NCBI GenBank assembly: GCA_019237515.1
Contig: JAFAGX010000506.1
Coordinates: forward strand, 1 to 6,935
Length of the DNA: 6,935 bases
Direction of reading: 5' to 3'
Source: Acidobacteriaceae bacterium
GTDB lineage: Bacteria > Acidobacteriota > Terriglobia > Terriglobales > SbA1
Position numbers and translations under genes: made by a program. Positions 5,736-6,935 of the stretch are shown one piece after another; within the stretch, counting starts at the first letter, position 1, and the number at the start of each line of letters is the position of its first letter. The notes under the pieces are model-generated. The model was given only the letters and a program-made list of their open reading frames with translations, ran no database searches and was not told the DNA's origin.

Positions 5736-5780
5736 GCCTTCGTGGTTCGCTGCGATCGCCTGCCTTCCGATCTTCGCGTT

Positions 5781-5784
5781 GGAG
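5781..5784 (+). promoter_or_regulatory. Ribosome binding site that sets the GTG start
   Basis: GGAG lies 6 bases before the GTG at 5791, with no in-frame ATG just upstream. The next in-frame ATG (5941) would remove the signal peptide and the metal-binding Glu-Asn, so the GTG start is preferred. Confidence 0.75.
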
Positions 5785-5790
5785 TGTTTT

Positions 5791-6935
5791 GTGAAAAATT
5801 CAGTATTCGTGTTGCTGGCAGGCATCTGCCTGCTCGTAGGATCCGTCTCTGCTCAAACTCTTTCTGTTCCGCAATCGCAGCACGTATGGATCGTTGCGGA
5901 AGAGAACCACACGTACGAAGAGGTCGTCGGAAATTCCGCGATGCCGTATTTCAACTCTCTCGCGGCGAAATACGGCTTAGCGACGCAATATTATTCCACG
6001 CAGCATAACTCGCTGGCCGCGTTGATGTGGTTCGTCGCGGGGGAGGAAGTCACAACCGATGACAATGCAAGCGGTTGCTTCAACGTCGACAATGTGGTGC
6101 GACATCTGCTTGCCCAAAAATTGACGTGGAAAGCTTACCAAGAAGACCTGCCATACGCAGGATTTCAAGGCTTGAGCTGGGCAAACTATGTTCGCCGCCA
6201 CAATCCCCTGATCGACTTTACTGACAGTTGTAGCGCCGCGCAGGTCCTGAATTCCGTTCCATTCAGCGAGCTTGCGGCCGACATGCAACATAACGCTACG
6301 CCCAACCTTAGTTACATCACGCCGAACCTGCAACATGATGCGCATGATGGCAGTTTGGCGCAAGCTGACCAGTGGCTGTCCGAAAACATACCTGCCATCC
6401 TGGCCCGTCCTGAATTCCAGCCCGGTGGAGATGGATTGCTGTTTGTGTTCTGGGATGAAGGCGAGCTCGATGCGAATGGAAATCCCGACAACCGCTGCAG
6501 TGCGCAGATTAACAGCGGTTGTGGTGGCCGTACGGCGACGTTGCTCATGGGTCCGCAGGTCAAGCCTGGATACCGGTCGAGCGTATTGTATTCGCACGTA
6601 AATCTGTTAGCTACAATCTGCGCGGCGATGAACTTTACTTCGTGTCCAGGTGCGGCAGCTTTGGCGCTGCCAATGTCAGACTTCTTCAATCAAGTTACGA
6701 TCAGTAACCCTATGCCGAACGCGCAGGTCGCCTCGCCTGTACGGATTCAGGCGGGCACAGTCAATGCCAGCCCCGTTTATGCGATACAGATTTACGTGGA
6801 CAACCATTTGCAATACTCATCAGGCGGAAACCAGGTCAACACTTCGCTAGCTATGTCTCCGGGAAAGCACAACGTCGTGATCCAGTCCTGGGACCGAGAA
6901 GGGGGAATACACAAGAGCGCAGTGGGTATCACTGT
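5791..6935 (+). CDS. Secreted phosphoesterase (AcpA/phospholipase C superfamily) with C-terminal Ig-like domain, cut by the right edge
   Basis: The frame is open from the GTG at 5791 to the window end (381 codons). A signal peptide covers 1-21 (cut at V-S-A/Q). The catalytic domain (about 30-300) has landmarks of the phosphoesterase family in the alkaline-phosphatase superfamily: E-E-N-H-T-Y-E-E (37-44, metal-binding Glu38-Asn39), Q-H-N-S-L (71-75, Ser74 the probable nucleophile), H-D-A-H-D-G (182-187), W-D-E-G (221-224) and Y-S-H-V-N-L-L-A-T-I (267-276). Six Cys (96, 147, 236, 244, 277, 285) could form disulfides outside the cytoplasm. From about 302 an Ig-like domain begins, with the same S-P-V, I-Y, N-T-x-L, P-G and W-D-x-x-G-G-x-x-K signature as the secreted protein at 2637-3704. 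It likely frees phosphate from organic esters in the periplasm or outside the cell; the substrate is unknown. Further Ig repeats may lie beyond the edge. Confidence 0.9.
   Translation, partial: MKNSVFVLLAGICLLVGSVSAQTLSVPQSQHVWIVAEENHTYEEVVGNSAMPYFNSLAAKYGLATQYYSTQHNSLAALMWFVAGEEVTTDDNASGCFNVDNVVRHLLAQKLTWKAYQEDLPYAGFQGLSWANYVRRHNPLIDFTDSCSAAQVLNSVPFSELAADMQHNATPNLSYITPNLQHDAHDGSLAQADQWLSENIPAILARPEFQPGGDGLLFVFWDEGELDANGNPDNRCSAQINSGCGGRTATLLMGPQVKPGYRSSVLYSHVNLLATICAAMNFTSCPGAAALALPMSDFFNQVTISNPMPNAQVASPVRIQAGTVNASPVYAIQIYVDNHLQYSSGGNQVNTSLAMSPGKHNVVIQSWDREGGIHKSAVGIT

Noticed and set aside
5671..5740. c-di-GMP (GEMM) or purine riboswitch
   Set aside because: A three-way junction can be drawn, but the conserved core bases I know for these classes are absent, so no named class is assigned.
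5977..6597. 206-codon open frame on the minus strand
   Set aside because: It is antisense to the phosphoesterase, whose catalytic motifs are clear in the plus frame; the minus translation shows no recognisable domain.

Overview
The window looks like a piece of a moderately GC-rich chromosome from an Acidobacteriota-like soil bacterium. That assignment is inference. It rests on three things: an ECF sigma factor with a zinc-binding, membrane-spanning anti-sigma partner whose tail looks like those I know from that phylum; a characteristic Ig-like domain attached to unrelated secreted proteins; and a bactofilin next to a degenerate receiver protein. There is no tRNA, rRNA, CRISPR array, transposase or phage gene.

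Layout. On the minus strand from the left edge to about 3.7 kb lie an anti-sigma factor (cut by the left edge, 1-707), its ECF sigma factor (704-1309, overlapping by ATGA), a secreted protein with a BamE-like segment (1461-2492) and a secreted Ig-like plus lectin/glucanase-like protein (2637-3704). The gaps of about 145-150 bases suggest that the last two genes are transcribed separately from each other and from the sigma operon. One gap holds a clear terminator and another a small 9-base tandem repeat. On the plus strand comes msrB (3928-4329). It converges on a bactofilin gene (4384-4869, minus), and the two share one strong hairpin between them. A 319-base divergent spacer with several dyad repeats separates the bactofilin from a degenerate receiver-domain protein (5189-5593, plus). 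After a 197-base spacer that can fold into a three-way junction comes a GTG-started secreted phosphoesterase with a C-terminal Ig-like domain (5791 to the right edge).

How they fit together. The sigma/anti-sigma pair is a membrane-anchored signalling unit. Its zinc-cysteine cluster and the nearby methionine sulfoxide reductase would suit an oxidative or envelope stress theme, but nothing in the sequence ties msrB to this sigma factor. Three of the eight proteins carry export signals and a fourth spans the membrane, so the window is biased to the cell envelope. The two proteins with the Ig-like domain lie about 2 kb apart on opposite strands and share that domain only.

No clearly new multi-gene system stands out. 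The items most worth checking are the possible structured leader before the phosphoesterase, the receiver that has lost its phosphoacceptor, the mobile-looking Ig-like module, and the intergenic 9-mer repeat.
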